Source: CAMLOF01 sp041913045
GTDB lineage: Bacteria > Pseudomonadota > Gammaproteobacteria > Burkholderiales > Burkholderiaceae_C
Reading direction: 5' to 3'
Assembly: GCA_041913045.1 (NCBI GenBank)
Contig: JAYSGB010000018.1
Location: forward strand, 12,748 to 76,747
DNA length: 64,000 nucleotides
Shown: in pieces, positions 23,761 through 31,428 of the stretch
Numbering within the stretch: position 1 is the first letter of the stretch
Layout: each line of letters starts with the position of its first letter
Made by a program: the position numbers and the translations under genes
Notes under the pieces: model-generated
The model's database searches: none
Seen by the model: the letters and a program-made list of their open reading frames with translations, nothing else
What the model was told of the DNA's origin: nothing

Positions 23761-25099
23761 TGGTCTCCCCTTGTACCTCGGGCAGGAACAGGCTCGCAGC
23801 AGCAGCGGGCGCCGACGCGAACCAGGCGTGGAAGTAACTGGCTCGCACGCTGCCACGCTGGTAAAGCGCCTCCCCTGCGTCAGCTACAGGCTCGGTGTCT
23901 GGGCGCGCGGTACGGGTCACCACCTTGGCGCTCGTTGCCGCCGTGGAGTAATGGAAGGTATGGCCGCGCAGCGTGCCTTGCGGCAGCGCCAGCTGCTGCG
24001 GCCCCAGCGCAGCCAGACGTTTTTGCATGGTGACCCTGCCAGGCAGCAGGCCCCACATTGCATGCACTTCACCTTCGCGCGTTTCCAGCTCGTCAAACAG
24101 CGCCATCATGCCGCCACATTCCGCCCACACGGGGCGTCCGGCCTCAACATGGGCCAACAGGCTGGCACGCACTGCGTGCTTCGCGCCCAACGCCTGCGCG
24201 TGCAATTCCGGGTAGCCCCCGGGCAACCACAGGGCGTCACAATCAGGCACGGGCTCACCCGCCAACGGCGAGAAACACACCACTTCGGCACCAAGCGCCC
24301 GTAAGGTATCCAGGTTGGCGTCGTAGATGAAGCAAAAGGCACGGTCCCGCGCCACCGCCACCTTGCGGCCAGCCAGCAACTGTGGGGGGGCAGATGGCTT
24401 TGCAGGCGGCGCAAAGTTCACAGCCCAACGCTGCAAATGTTCCGGGCCCATGCGCCCCAGCGGGGTGCCGCTCAACACGTCGGCAGCAGCATCCAGCCGC
24501 TGCAACGCGTCGTCGATTTCCCCCGCCACCGTCAAACCCAGGTGACGCTCCGGCAAGGCCCAGGCCGCGTCGCGCCGCAGGGCTCCCAGCCAATGTGCAG
24601 GGTCATCCAGTGAATCCTGCAGCATCTGCGCATGCCGTTCGCTGCCCACCTGGTTGGCCAGCACGCCCGCCCAAGGCAGCCCCGGTCGGTAGTGCTGCAG
24701 GCCATGCGCCAGCGCACCGAACGTGCCAGCCATGGACGACGCATTGATGACCGCCAGCACCGGCAAACCGAAGCGCCGCGCCAGATCGGCCGCGCTCGGT
24801 TCGCCATCGAACAGTCCCATCACCCCCTCGACCAGGATCAGATCGGCCTCTTGCGCCGCTGCGTGCAGACGCTCGCGGATATCGTCCTCACCCGTCATCC
24901 ACAGGTCGATCTGGTGTACCGGCGCGCCGCTGGCCAGCGCGTGCCAGTGCGGGTCCAGAAAGTCCGGCCCGCACTTGAACACACGCACCCGCCGCCCGGC
25001 CCGGGCATGCAGGCGCGCCAACGCTGCGGTCAGTGTGGTCTTGCCCTGACCAGAGGCCGGGGCGGCGATCAGTACGCAAGGGCACGCGATGGCTTTCAT
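23750..25099 (-). CDS. cbiA: Cobyrinic acid a,c-diamide synthase
   Basis: 449 residues, also called CobB in the aerobic pathway. The dethiobiotin-synthetase-like N-terminal half has P-loop APASGQGKTTLTAAL and KCGPDFLDP; the C-terminal GATase1 half has the Cys nucleophile in AECGGMMALFDEL and GHTFHYS. It amidates acetate side chains a and c of cobyrinate with glutamine and ATP. ATG 25099 begins MKAIACPCVLIAAP; other in-frame starts at 25108 and 25117 (GTG) are not better supported. It follows btuB by 31 bp. Confidence 0.95.
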   Translation of the reverse strand: MKAIACPCVLIAAPASGQGKTTLTAALARLHARAGRRVRVFKCGPDFLDPHWHALASGAPVHQIDLWMTGEDDIRERLHAAAQEADLILVEGVMGLFDGEPSAADLARRFGLPVLAVINASSMAGTFGALAHGLQHYRPGLPWAGVLANQVGSERHAQMLQDSLDDPAHWLGALRRDAAWALPERHLGLTVAGEIDDALQRLDAAADVLSGTPLGRMGPEHLQRWAVNFAPPAKPSAPPQLLAGRKVAVARDRAFCFIYDANLDTLRALGAEVVCFSPLAGEPVPDCDALWLPGGYPELHAQALGAKHAVRASLLAHVEAGRPVWAECGGMMALFDELETREGEVHAMWGLLPGRVTMQKRLAALGPQQLALPQGTLRGHTFHYSTAATSAKVVTRTARPDTEPVADAGEALYQRGSVRASYFHAWFASAPAAAASLFLPEVQGETNEY

Positions 25100-25130
25100 G
25101 GTGAACATTGTGAGCACACAATTACAGCCA

Positions 25131-26990
25131 TCAGCGGCGAGGGCGCCAGCTCAAGCTGGTGTAGACCATACGACCAGGCTGATTGAAACCATAAGCCGTC
25201 TCGTAGCGCTTATCCCCCAGATTCTCCAGGCGCAATTGCCAAGTCCATTCAGGATTGATCTGGTATTCAGCCGTAAGGCTTACCGTACCGTACCCAGGCA
25301 AGCGCAGGCTGTTTGCTTCGTCTTCAAAACGGTCAGACACCAGAACGGTGTGCGCCCCCAGCCACCAGCCATGCACTGCCCGCTCAACACTGAAAGTCAG
25401 TTGTTCATCAGCCCGCCTACGCAACTTGCGGCCGAAACTGGCACCTGGCGTCTGATTCCGGGCATCCAGCAGTTCCAAATCGGCAGACAGCTTCCATCCC
25501 TCCACCACGAAAGAACCCTCAAGGCTCCAACCGTCAATAGAAACCTGGTCTGTATTGGTCGCGATATAACCCGTACTGGCACCGCTGGTGATGAAATCCC
25601 GGACATCTTGCTTAAAGTAGGTCAGGCGAACCGCATCTGTTCCAGCACCATATTTGAGGCTGACCTCTCGGCTGCGTCCTTTCTCTGGCCGCAGCGCGGT
25701 ATTCCCATAGCCCGGGTAGTACAGCTGATTGAACGTCGGTGCCTTGAAACTTGTTCCCACGGACCCCGACAACAACCAGTCAGGATGAAGTTGATGACCG
25801 TACCCGAGCGAACCCGTCGTCGCCCCACCGAACTGGGAGTTGTCATCACGCCGGATGTTGGCCTGCCAGCGATGGGCGCCAGCCGCTCCTTGAATACCCA
25901 CGAAGAAAGCATCAATGTCACGTTCTCGCACAACATAAGACGTGGTACCGCTCACAGCTTCCCGCGATTGTTCCAGCCCTGTCGTCACCGTCCCCAAGGC
26001 ACTGGGCTCGTCATGCTGCAACGCCCACTGTTCGCGACGTGTGTCAAACACGTTGGTCGCGGTGCGGTACAGCGTCCGCGTCAGATCGTCCGCTTTGTTC
26101 AGCTTCAAACTGGTTTTTCCTCCGGCGTGCCAATTTTTGACAACATCAATACCAGAGGCCCGGGTAGTGGTCAGTCCATGAACATCGAAATTGGCCGAGT
26201 TGTTCAATTTGCTGTCGATCTGGTTGTCGCCACTTGACACCATGGCATTCACACCCAGCTCAATGGTCGGTGTCAACCGATAGCGCACACTCGCAAACAG
26301 CGAACGCTGCTCAAACCCATCCCGATCAGGGTTGTGATTGTTGAGTGTCTCCTTGGCGTTGGTGGCGGAGAATCCTCTTTCCATCAAGGAGGAGACACCA
26401 AAGGAGTACGTTACCTTTTCGGTTCCACCAGAAACACCAACCCCGACCTCCTTACGGCCATAGGAACCCAAAGTAACCGAAGCGTACGGACTGGCGGGTT
26501 GAGCGTTCTCCCCACGGCGCGTAAAAATCTGCACGACGCCTCCCAGCGCATCGCTGCCGTAAAGCGAGGCAGCTGGCCCTCTCAATACCTCAATGCGTTC
26601 GATGGCCGCTAAGGGGACGTTGTCCCAGTTGGGCGTACCCAACGTTGCCGAACCATATCGAACCCCATCGATTAGCAAAAGCACATGCCGCGATTCCGTT
26701 CCACGCACGAAAACACTGGCCTGCTTGCCAACGCCACCGTTGCTGGCAATCTGGATGCCGCCGTGAAGGCGCATGATCTCGACGAGACTCATACCCGCCG
26801 ACTGCTCAATGGTGTCCCGATCGATCACCTTCACATCAGCGATGAGATCCGACTGGCTAGCCTTCGTCCGCGTCGCCGTAACCACCGTCTCGGCAAGACT
26901 TCCACCCTCCTGCGCCCAGACGGGCAGCAGACAACCCGGCACGGCCAGGGACAGCGCGGCCAAAGGCTCGCGCAAATTGCACTTCTTCAT
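25131..26990 (-). CDS. btuB: TonB-dependent outer-membrane cobalamin receptor
   Basis: 619 residues. The signal peptide ends at PVWAQ; a TonB box-like ETVVTATRT lies just behind it. The plug domain has VFVRGTESRHVLLLIDGVRYG and the strongly conserved IERIEVLRGPAASLYGSDALGGVVQIFT. The rest is beta-barrel ending in SLSWRPRR; the last residue is Arg rather than the usual aromatic. It imports corrinoids through the outer membrane. As first gene of the operon behind the cobalamin riboswitch it should be repressed by adenosylcobalamin. The start codon lacks a good Shine-Dalgarno and overlaps a mini-ORF stop. Confidence 0.96.
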   Translation of the reverse strand: MKKCNLREPLAALSLAVPGCLLPVWAQEGGSLAETVVTATRTKASQSDLIADVKVIDRDTIEQSAGMSLVEIMRLHGGIQIASNGGVGKQASVFVRGTESRHVLLLIDGVRYGSATLGTPNWDNVPLAAIERIEVLRGPAASLYGSDALGGVVQIFTRRGENAQPASPYASVTLGSYGRKEVGVGVSGGTEKVTYSFGVSSLMERGFSATNAKETLNNHNPDRDGFEQRSLFASVRYRLTPTIELGVNAMVSSGDNQIDSKLNNSANFDVHGLTTTRASGIDVVKNWHAGGKTSLKLNKADDLTRTLYRTATNVFDTRREQWALQHDEPSALGTVTTGLEQSREAVSGTTSYVVRERDIDAFFVGIQGAAGAHRWQANIRRDDNSQFGGATTGSLGYGHQLHPDWLLSGSVGTSFKAPTFNQLYYPGYGNTALRPEKGRSREVSLKYGAGTDAVRLTYFKQDVRDFITSGASTGYIATNTDQVSIDGWSLEGSFVVEGWKLSADLELLDARNQTPGASFGRKLRRRADEQLTFSVERAVHGWWLGAHTVLVSDRFEDEANSLRLPGYGTVSLTAEYQINPEWTWQLRLENLGDKRYETAYGFNQPGRMVYTSLSWRPRR

Positions 26991-27007
26991 GATTTAGAAA
27001 CAAGCAT
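26987..27007 (-). CDS. Six-codon mini-ORF overlapping the btuB start
   Basis: It reads MLVSKS-stop. It has a GAGGG ribosome-binding-like sequence 5-6 bases upstream, and its TGA overlaps the btuB ATG (ATGA). It could load ribosomes for btuB by termination-reinitiation. Such a short frame may also be chance. Confidence 0.3.
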   Translation of the reverse strand: MLVSKS

Positions 27008-27088
27008 TGCTGCCCTCACTGCCTTCCCCGACAGTGCATGAGCGACACGGCGATGCTTCTGTGTGCACAGTCGCACCGCCACCTTGTT

Positions 27089-27291
27089 GGCCGGTATCCG
27101 GGCTGGTGGAGGCGACCTTCAATGCCTTCCCAGGTAATAGCAATTACCCAGTGGCGATGGATTGAAAGCGGGGCCTGTTCTTGAAGGACAAGGCCCGTCC
27201 ACTTACCGTTGCGGGGGCAGCGCTGGTTAGAAATCGGCTTGCAGGCCCATTTCCCCCAGCTTCCCGTTGAACTGCAGCGCAAGAACCACGC
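27089..27291 (-). ncRNA. Cobalamin (adenosylcobalamin) riboswitch
   Basis: On the minus strand the leader of btuB contains the B12 box GCTGCCCCCGCAACGGTAA (27204-27222). Upstream is the typical AACGGGAAGCTGG element (27256-27268). Downstream are CATCGCCACTGG, CTGGGAAGG and the closing AGCCCGGATACCGGCC (27089-27104), in the order of the cobalamin riboswitch family. It should control btuB and the whole 14-gene operon. I see no clear intrinsic terminator between it and btuB, so control at translation initiation is more likely. Confidence 0.93.
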
Positions 27292-27311
27292 CGCGAGCAC
27301 CAACAACGCGC

Positions 27312-27346
27312 ATTGTAGTGATGTCGTCTTACAAGCGTCCTACAAT
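27312..27346. promoter_or_regulatory. Back-to-back promoter region for zapB and the B12 riboswitch
   Basis: An inverted repeat ATTGTAG-N21-CTACAAT puts a TACAAT -10 element on each strand: 27341-27346 reading toward zapB and 27318-27313 reading toward the riboswitch. Each lies about 7 bases before a plausible RNA start (27353 for zapB, about 27306 for the leader). Matching -35 hexamers are weak. Confidence 0.45.
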
Positions 27347-27355
27347 GGACGCCAA

Positions 27356-27574
27356 ATGGCTGCCCAGAACTACATAGACCAGATCACCGAGCGCGTCGAG
27401 CGCCTGCTGCTGCGTCACGAGGAACTCCAACGCACCAACACCTTGCTGGCCCAGCAGGTGCGCCAGCTCACGCAGGAACGAGACCACCTCAGAACGCAAA
27501 CCCAGGCTGCACGTGCGCGGCTGGATGCCCTGCTGCAGCAACTGCCCGACGACCTGGAAGACAGCGCGAAATGA
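27356..27574 (+). CDS. ZapB-like coiled-coil cell division protein (TIGR02449-type)
   Basis: 72 residues, nearly all predicted coiled coil (QITERVERLLLRHEELQRTN, then heptads to LLQQLPDD). It sits directly before zapA with an ATGA overlap, the usual place for this family in beta- and gammaproteobacteria. Probably a partner of ZapA at the division ring. The frame opens upstream, but ATG 27356 begins the conserved MAAQNYIDQI, 10 bases behind a TACAAT element, so the mRNA leader would be very short. Confidence 0.85.
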   Translation: MAAQNYIDQITERVERLLLRHEELQRTNTLLAQQVRQLTQERDHLRTQTQAARARLDALLQQLPDDLEDSAK

Positions 27575-27942
27575 ACAAGCCCGGCATCAAACAGGTAGAA
27601 GTCCAGATCATGAGCCAGACCTACATGCTGGCTTGCCCTGTGGACGGCGAACCGGCGCTGCGTGAAGCCGTGGCCAAGGTCGACAGCGCCATGTGCCGCA
27701 TCCGTGATGCGGGCAAGGTCAAGGCCCGTGACCGCATTGCCGTGCTGGCGGCGCTCAACATCGCGTTTGAGCTTTCCCAGAAAGACACAGGCTCGGCGTT
27801 TCGCAACTCGTCCTTCGGCAACACCGAATCAGGCGAAACGGCCGAATCCGCCGCTGCACTGCTGGGGGCCGACGAGACCCGCCTGCGTGCCTTGATCGAG
27901 AAGCTCGACAACGCGTTGGCCGAGGATGGCCGCCTCATCTGA
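27571..27942 (+). CDS. zapA: Cell division protein ZapA
   Basis: 123 residues. Binds and bundles FtsZ at midcell. N-terminal segment KQVEVQIMSQTYMLACPVDGEPALREAVAKVD and ARDRIAVLAALNIAFEL are characteristic; the C terminus is a coiled coil (ETRLRALIEKLDNALAED). Length is typical. Translationally coupled to the zapB-like gene, and followed by 6S RNA as in many proteobacteria. Confidence 0.95.
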   Translation: MNKPGIKQVEVQIMSQTYMLACPVDGEPALREAVAKVDSAMCRIRDAGKVKARDRIAVLAALNIAFELSQKDTGSAFRNSSFGNTESGETAESAAALLGADETRLRALIEKLDNALAEDGRLI

Positions 27943-27994
27943 CGGGCGGTCATCACCTGGCGTCTACCCGCCCACGGCAGGCGTACAATACAAA

Positions 27995-28170
27995 CCGTCT
28001 GCCGCTGTGGCCGGGCTTTATATTTCCTTGAACCAATGCTCTCTGAGCCCGGGCTTGGTACATTGCGCAGTGGGTGTGATCGTCTCGCGTCAGACGAACC
28101 CGAAGCTGCGTTGCCCTCGCCCACCTGAACCCCCACGTTCAGGATGCCGGTCCGGTTCTGCGGCAGACAC
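27995..28170 (+). ncRNA. ssrS: 6S RNA
   Basis: The region behind zapA has 6S-type sequence: TTCCTTGAACC, GATCGTCTCGCGTCAGACGAACCCG, TGCCCTCGCCCACCTGAAC and GTTCAGGATGCCGG. The ends pair perfectly: GTCTGCCGC at 27997-28005 with GCGGCAGAC at 28160-28168. A TACAAT -10 element at 27984-27989 gives a start near 27995. The resulting RNA is about 176 nt. 6S RNA binds the sigma-70 holoenzyme and tunes transcription in stationary phase. Confidence 0.9.
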
Positions 28171-28193
28171 CCTCCCCCACACCTCCCCGTCCC

Positions 28194-29006
28194 ATGCTTG
28201 AACCCCAGCTGATTCTGGAATTGGCCGTGCTCGGCCTGTGCACTGGCTTCCTCGCAGGCCTGCTTGGCATTGGGGGCGGCATGCTCATGGTGCCCTTCAT
28301 CACGCTGATCATGACCGGCCGCGGCGTCTCGCCCGACCTGTCGGTCAAGGTAGCCATTGCCACGTCCATGGCCACCATCATCTTCACATCCGTCTCCAGC
28401 GTCCGGGCGCACCACAAGCGCGGCGCCGTCCGCTGGGACGTCGTCTGGCGTCTGGCACCTGGCATCGTGATGGGCGCGGCCGTAGCCAGCATGGGCGTGT
28501 TCTCCGTGCTCAAAGGCAGTTCGCTGGCGTTGTTCTTTGCATTCTTCGTGGCTTTCTCTGCCACCCAAATGCTGCTCGACCGCAAACCCGCAGCCAGCCG
28601 AACCCTGCCCGGCACGGGCGGGCAGTTGGCCGCAGGCGGTGTCATCGGTTTTCTGTCGGGTCTCGTGGGCGCAGGCGGCGGATTCGTCAGTGTGCCATTC
28701 CTCACATGGTGCAACGTCGTCATCCACCAGGCCGTGGCCACCAGCGCGGCTCTGGGCTTCCCAATAGCGCTGGCCAACGTCGTGGGTTACATAATCGCAG
28801 GGCAATCCGTCGAAGGACTGCCCTCCGGCGCATTGGGCTACGTATACCTGCCTGCGCTGGCCGTCATCGCCACAGCCAGCGTGTTGATGGCACCTTTGGG
28901 CGTGAAGGCGGCACACGCCATGCCCGTCAAGCAACTTAAGCGCGTGTTCGCCTTCATCCTTTACCTGCTGGCGGCCTACATGCTCCACCGCGGCCTGACT
29001 GCTTGA
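28194..29006 (+). CDS. TauE/SafE-family membrane permease
   Basis: 270 residues with about eight membrane helices in two repeated halves. Each half begins with a glycine-rich family motif: FLAGLLGIGGGMLMVPFI near residue 20 and FLSGLVGAGGGFVSVPFL near 155. The family includes exporters of sulfite, sulfoacetate and related anions; the substrate here cannot be read from sequence. It starts 24 bases behind the 6S RNA end, so read-through from the zapA/6S unit is possible. Converges on the rraA-like gene with a 5-bp gap. Confidence 0.92.
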   Translation: MLEPQLILELAVLGLCTGFLAGLLGIGGGMLMVPFITLIMTGRGVSPDLSVKVAIATSMATIIFTSVSSVRAHHKRGAVRWDVVWRLAPGIVMGAAVASMGVFSVLKGSSLALFFAFFVAFSATQMLLDRKPAASRTLPGTGGQLAAGGVIGFLSGLVGAGGGFVSVPFLTWCNVVIHQAVATSAALGFPIALANVVGYIIAGQSVEGLPSGALGYVYLPALAVIATASVLMAPLGVKAAHAMPVKQLKRVFAFILYLLAAYMLHRGLTA

Positions 29007-29011
29007 GCAGA

Positions 29012-29521
29012 TCAGACCAGAGGCACGTCCGATACGACGACCCCGTCCTCGTCCGCGTAAAGCCAGTCACCAGGGCGCACCCACACGCCCTGTATCTGCA
29101 CAGCCACATCGCGCTGACCTTCGTTGCGCTTCTCGGTCGGCAGCGGCATGCTTGCCAGCGCGCGAATGCCCGTGTCGCAAGCGGCCAACTCAACCACGTC
29201 ACGCACGCAGCCATCCACCAGCACACCAGCCCAACCGTTGCGAGCCGCTGCAGCGCCCAGGTTTCCGCCAACCAGCGCGCGCCGCAAAGAGGCACCACCA
29301 TCCACCACCAGCACTCGCCCTTCGCCGGGCGAGTCCACCGCAGCCTTCACCAGCGTGTTGTCTTCAAAGCACTTCACCGTGCTCACCTGTCCTGCGAAAC
29401 GGCGCCGCGCGCCGAAGTCGCGAAACACCGGCGGCAACACACGAAACGCGCCAGACGCGTTGTTCTTGTGCACGTCGCACAGGTCACAGGTGGCAAACGC
29501 CAGTTCTTCCCGCTCCATCAT
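29012..29521 (-). CDS. rraA: RraA-family protein (RNase E inhibitor-like / 4-hydroxy-4-methyl-2-oxoglutarate aldolase)
   Basis: 169 residues. The family core is clear: TVKCFEDNTLVKAAVDSPGEGRVLVVDGG, LVGGNLGAAAARNGWAGVLVDGCVRD and the C-terminal VRPGDWLYADEDGVVV. The G-x-R-D motif is shared with metal-dependent HMG/CHA aldolases. Whether it inhibits RNase E or works as an aldolase or oxaloacetate decarboxylase cannot be told. Starts with two consecutive ATG codons (29521 and 29518) behind GAGGAAGC. Confidence 0.92.
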   Translation of the reverse strand: MMEREELAFATCDLCDVHKNNASGAFRVLPPVFRDFGARRRFAGQVSTVKCFEDNTLVKAAVDSPGEGRVLVVDGGASLRRALVGGNLGAAAARNGWAGVLVDGCVRDVVELAACDTGIRALASMPLPTEKRNEGQRDVAVQIQGVWVRPGDWLYADEDGVVVSDVPLV

Positions 29522-29728
29522 TGCTTCCTCTCAAGTGGTTGTCGCAGCGCAGCAGATCATAGAGGTGTCGCCTTGGCGCCTCGCTTACACCGGGAAAACC
29601 CAAAAAAATCCCAAAAATCACTCTCATCACCCTAGGAAACGCCCATCTTTCAGATTAGGATGGCGTTGCCCCGCGCAAGCCCCTCTGGCTACACGGGCGA
29701 GAATTCAACTTCCAGAAGGATTTCACAC

Positions 29729-30052
29729 ATGGCAACTGCGAAAAAAGCCCCCGCCACGAAAGCTGCTGCTCCCGCTAAAAAGGCTGCCGCACCGGCCGCC
29801 AAGCGTACGCCCAATGCCGCCTTCATGAAGGCGATGACCCCCAGCGCCACGCTGGCCGCCATCGTCGGCGCCAAGCCGCTGCCGCGCACCGAGGTCACCA
29901 AGAAAATCTGGGAATACATCAAGAAGAACAAACTGCAAGACGATGCGAACAAGCGCATGATCAACGCAGACGCCAAACTGAAGGACATCTTCAAGAAGCC
30001 TCAGGTCTCCATGTTCGAAATGACCAAGCTGGTCAACGAGCACCTGTCCTGA
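29729..30052 (+). CDS. SWIB/MDM2-domain protein with histone H1-like Ala/Lys tail
   Basis: 107 residues. Residues 1-30 are a low-complexity Lys/Ala/Pro tail (KKAPATKAAAPAKKAAAPAA). Residues 32-107 are a SWIB fold (MTPSATLAAIVGAKPLPRTEVTKKIWEYIKKN, then MFEMTKLVNEHL). Likely a small basic DNA- or nucleoid-associated protein; function in bacteria is not established. ATG 29729 has AGAAGGA 8 bases upstream, which rules against the earlier in-frame ATG at 29660. Followed by a strong terminator. Confidence 0.92.
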   Translation: MATAKKAPATKAAAPAKKAAAPAAKRTPNAAFMKAMTPSATLAAIVGAKPLPRTEVTKKIWEYIKKNKLQDDANKRMINADAKLKDIFKKPQVSMFEMTKLVNEHLS

Positions 30053-30070
30053 TTCTTCACGGACACAACA

Positions 30071-30100
30071 ATCAAAAGGCCGCTGACGCGGCCTTTTGAT
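30071..30100. terminator. Bidirectional intrinsic terminator
   Basis: Perfect 13-bp inverted repeat ATCAAAAGGCCGC/GCGGCCTTTTGAT with a TGAC loop. A and T runs inside the arms make it work on both strands, for the SWIB gene and the convergent MFS gene. Confidence 0.9.
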
Positions 30101-30119
30101 TTGGTGCTTACAAGCTGAC

Positions 30120-31343
30120 TTATGCCCTGACAGTGCGTCGCCCGACACCCACCGCCGCATAAACGGACAACAACAGCACACAACCCGCGCCAGCCAGCGT
30201 CGCTGCATACCAGCCCTTGTCCATGAACAAGCCAAAGATGAGCGGTGACACGGCAAACCCCGTGTCCAGCCCGGAATAGACGGTGCCATACACACGGCCC
30301 GTGGCCCCCTTGGGCGTAGCGCGCTTGATCATCATGTCGCGGCTGGGGCCGCCCACACCGACGGCAAACCCTGTGGCAGCCAGCACCACCATGGTTCCCG
30401 TACCACCAAGCCAGCCTGTGGCACACAGCAGCAGTAAGGCCGCGCCCGCTGCCATGGCTGAAGCAACCACCCGGTCGGTCTGCTGCGTGTGGCTGGCCAC
30501 GAAACCGCCAACCAGCATGCCCAACGCGGTGGAAAGCATATAGGCCGTCAAGGTGAACGTGGCCGCTTCCAGGGTCACGTCGTGCATGGCCTTGAGAATC
30601 GACGCCGAGTACGTCTGTACCACCGCCAGCGTCATGGTGGACAGCAGGAAGAAAGTGAAACACCACCACACCACCGGCAGTTTCATGAAGGCCACATCGG
30701 AATGCGCTTGGCTTTCCGGGTGGCGCACCACCACCTCGGTTCGCAGCTTGTCACGCTGCCAGTACAAGAGGGCAAACACGCCAACGTACAGAACCGCCGC
30801 TGCCTGATAAGCAACCCGCCAGTCCGCCAAAGCAGAAATGCCCACCAGGAATACGGGTGACAACGCCCAGCCCAGACTCCCGGTCAAACCGTGCACGCTG
30901 AACGCATGCCCCAACCTTGGTGCCGAAACACGCTGGTTAAGTATTGAGAAATCCACCGGGTGAAAGGGTGCGTTACCCAGGCCGGCCAGCAGCGCCGACA
31001 GCACCAACATGCCGTAGCCATTGGCCATGGATGCGGTAAGCGCTGAAAGCATAAACAGGATGATCGAAGCGAACAGCACCGGCCGTGCGCCCACACGGTC
31101 CACCAGAAAGCCCGACGACGCCTGACCGATGCCAGAGACGACAAAAAACACGCTCATGAGCAGACCCACATCCGAGTAGCTCAGGCCAAAGTCGCGCATG
31201 AACACAGGAAACAGCGGTGGCAGCAGCAAGTGGCTGAAGTGGGAAGTGGCATGCGCCAGGCCCACAAGCCCCATGACTGCGGCGTCCTCACGCAGGGGAA
31301 CGGTAATGGGTGGGGCGCTTGCGCCCAGGGTGGAGGAAGTCAT
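30120..31343 (-). CDS. Major facilitator superfamily transporter
   Basis: 407 residues, 12 predicted membrane helices. MFS features: GLAHATSHFSHLLLPPLFPVF near helix 1, DVGLLMSVFFVVSGIGQ and FLVDRVGARPVLF (the loop 2-3 motif), and HPVDFSILNQRVS. The general shape recalls fosmidomycin-resistance-type exporters; substrate unknown. Divergent from the hydroxyacid dehydrogenase with 85 bp between starts. Confidence 0.88.
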   Translation of the reverse strand: MTSSTLGASAPPITVPLREDAAVMGLVGLAHATSHFSHLLLPPLFPVFMRDFGLSYSDVGLLMSVFFVVSGIGQASSGFLVDRVGARPVLFASIILFMLSALTASMANGYGMLVLSALLAGLGNAPFHPVDFSILNQRVSAPRLGHAFSVHGLTGSLGWALSPVFLVGISALADWRVAYQAAAVLYVGVFALLYWQRDKLRTEVVVRHPESQAHSDVAFMKLPVVWWCFTFFLLSTMTLAVVQTYSASILKAMHDVTLEAATFTLTAYMLSTALGMLVGGFVASHTQQTDRVVASAMAAGAALLLLCATGWLGGTGTMVVLAATGFAVGVGGPSRDMMIKRATPKGATGRVYGTVYSGLDTGFAVSPLIFGLFMDKGWYAATLAGAGCVLLLSVYAAVGVGRRTVRA

Positions 31344-31428
31344 TCCACGAATGGTAAGACACGCAACATCTTGTGTCTGTCACGGGGGCTTACCAGGGCG
31401 TGCCTGCTGGTGCAGGCACAATAGCGCG

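Noticed and set aside
21109..24033. A 974-codon plus-strand frame across the B12 operon
   Set aside because: Antisense to btuC, btuF, cobU and the btuF-like gene; Arg/Pro/His-rich composition typical of a shadow.
24383..24390. A G run inside cbiA as a phase-variable tract
   Set aside because: Seven or so G residues are within chance for this base composition and lie deep in the gene; too short to claim slippage.
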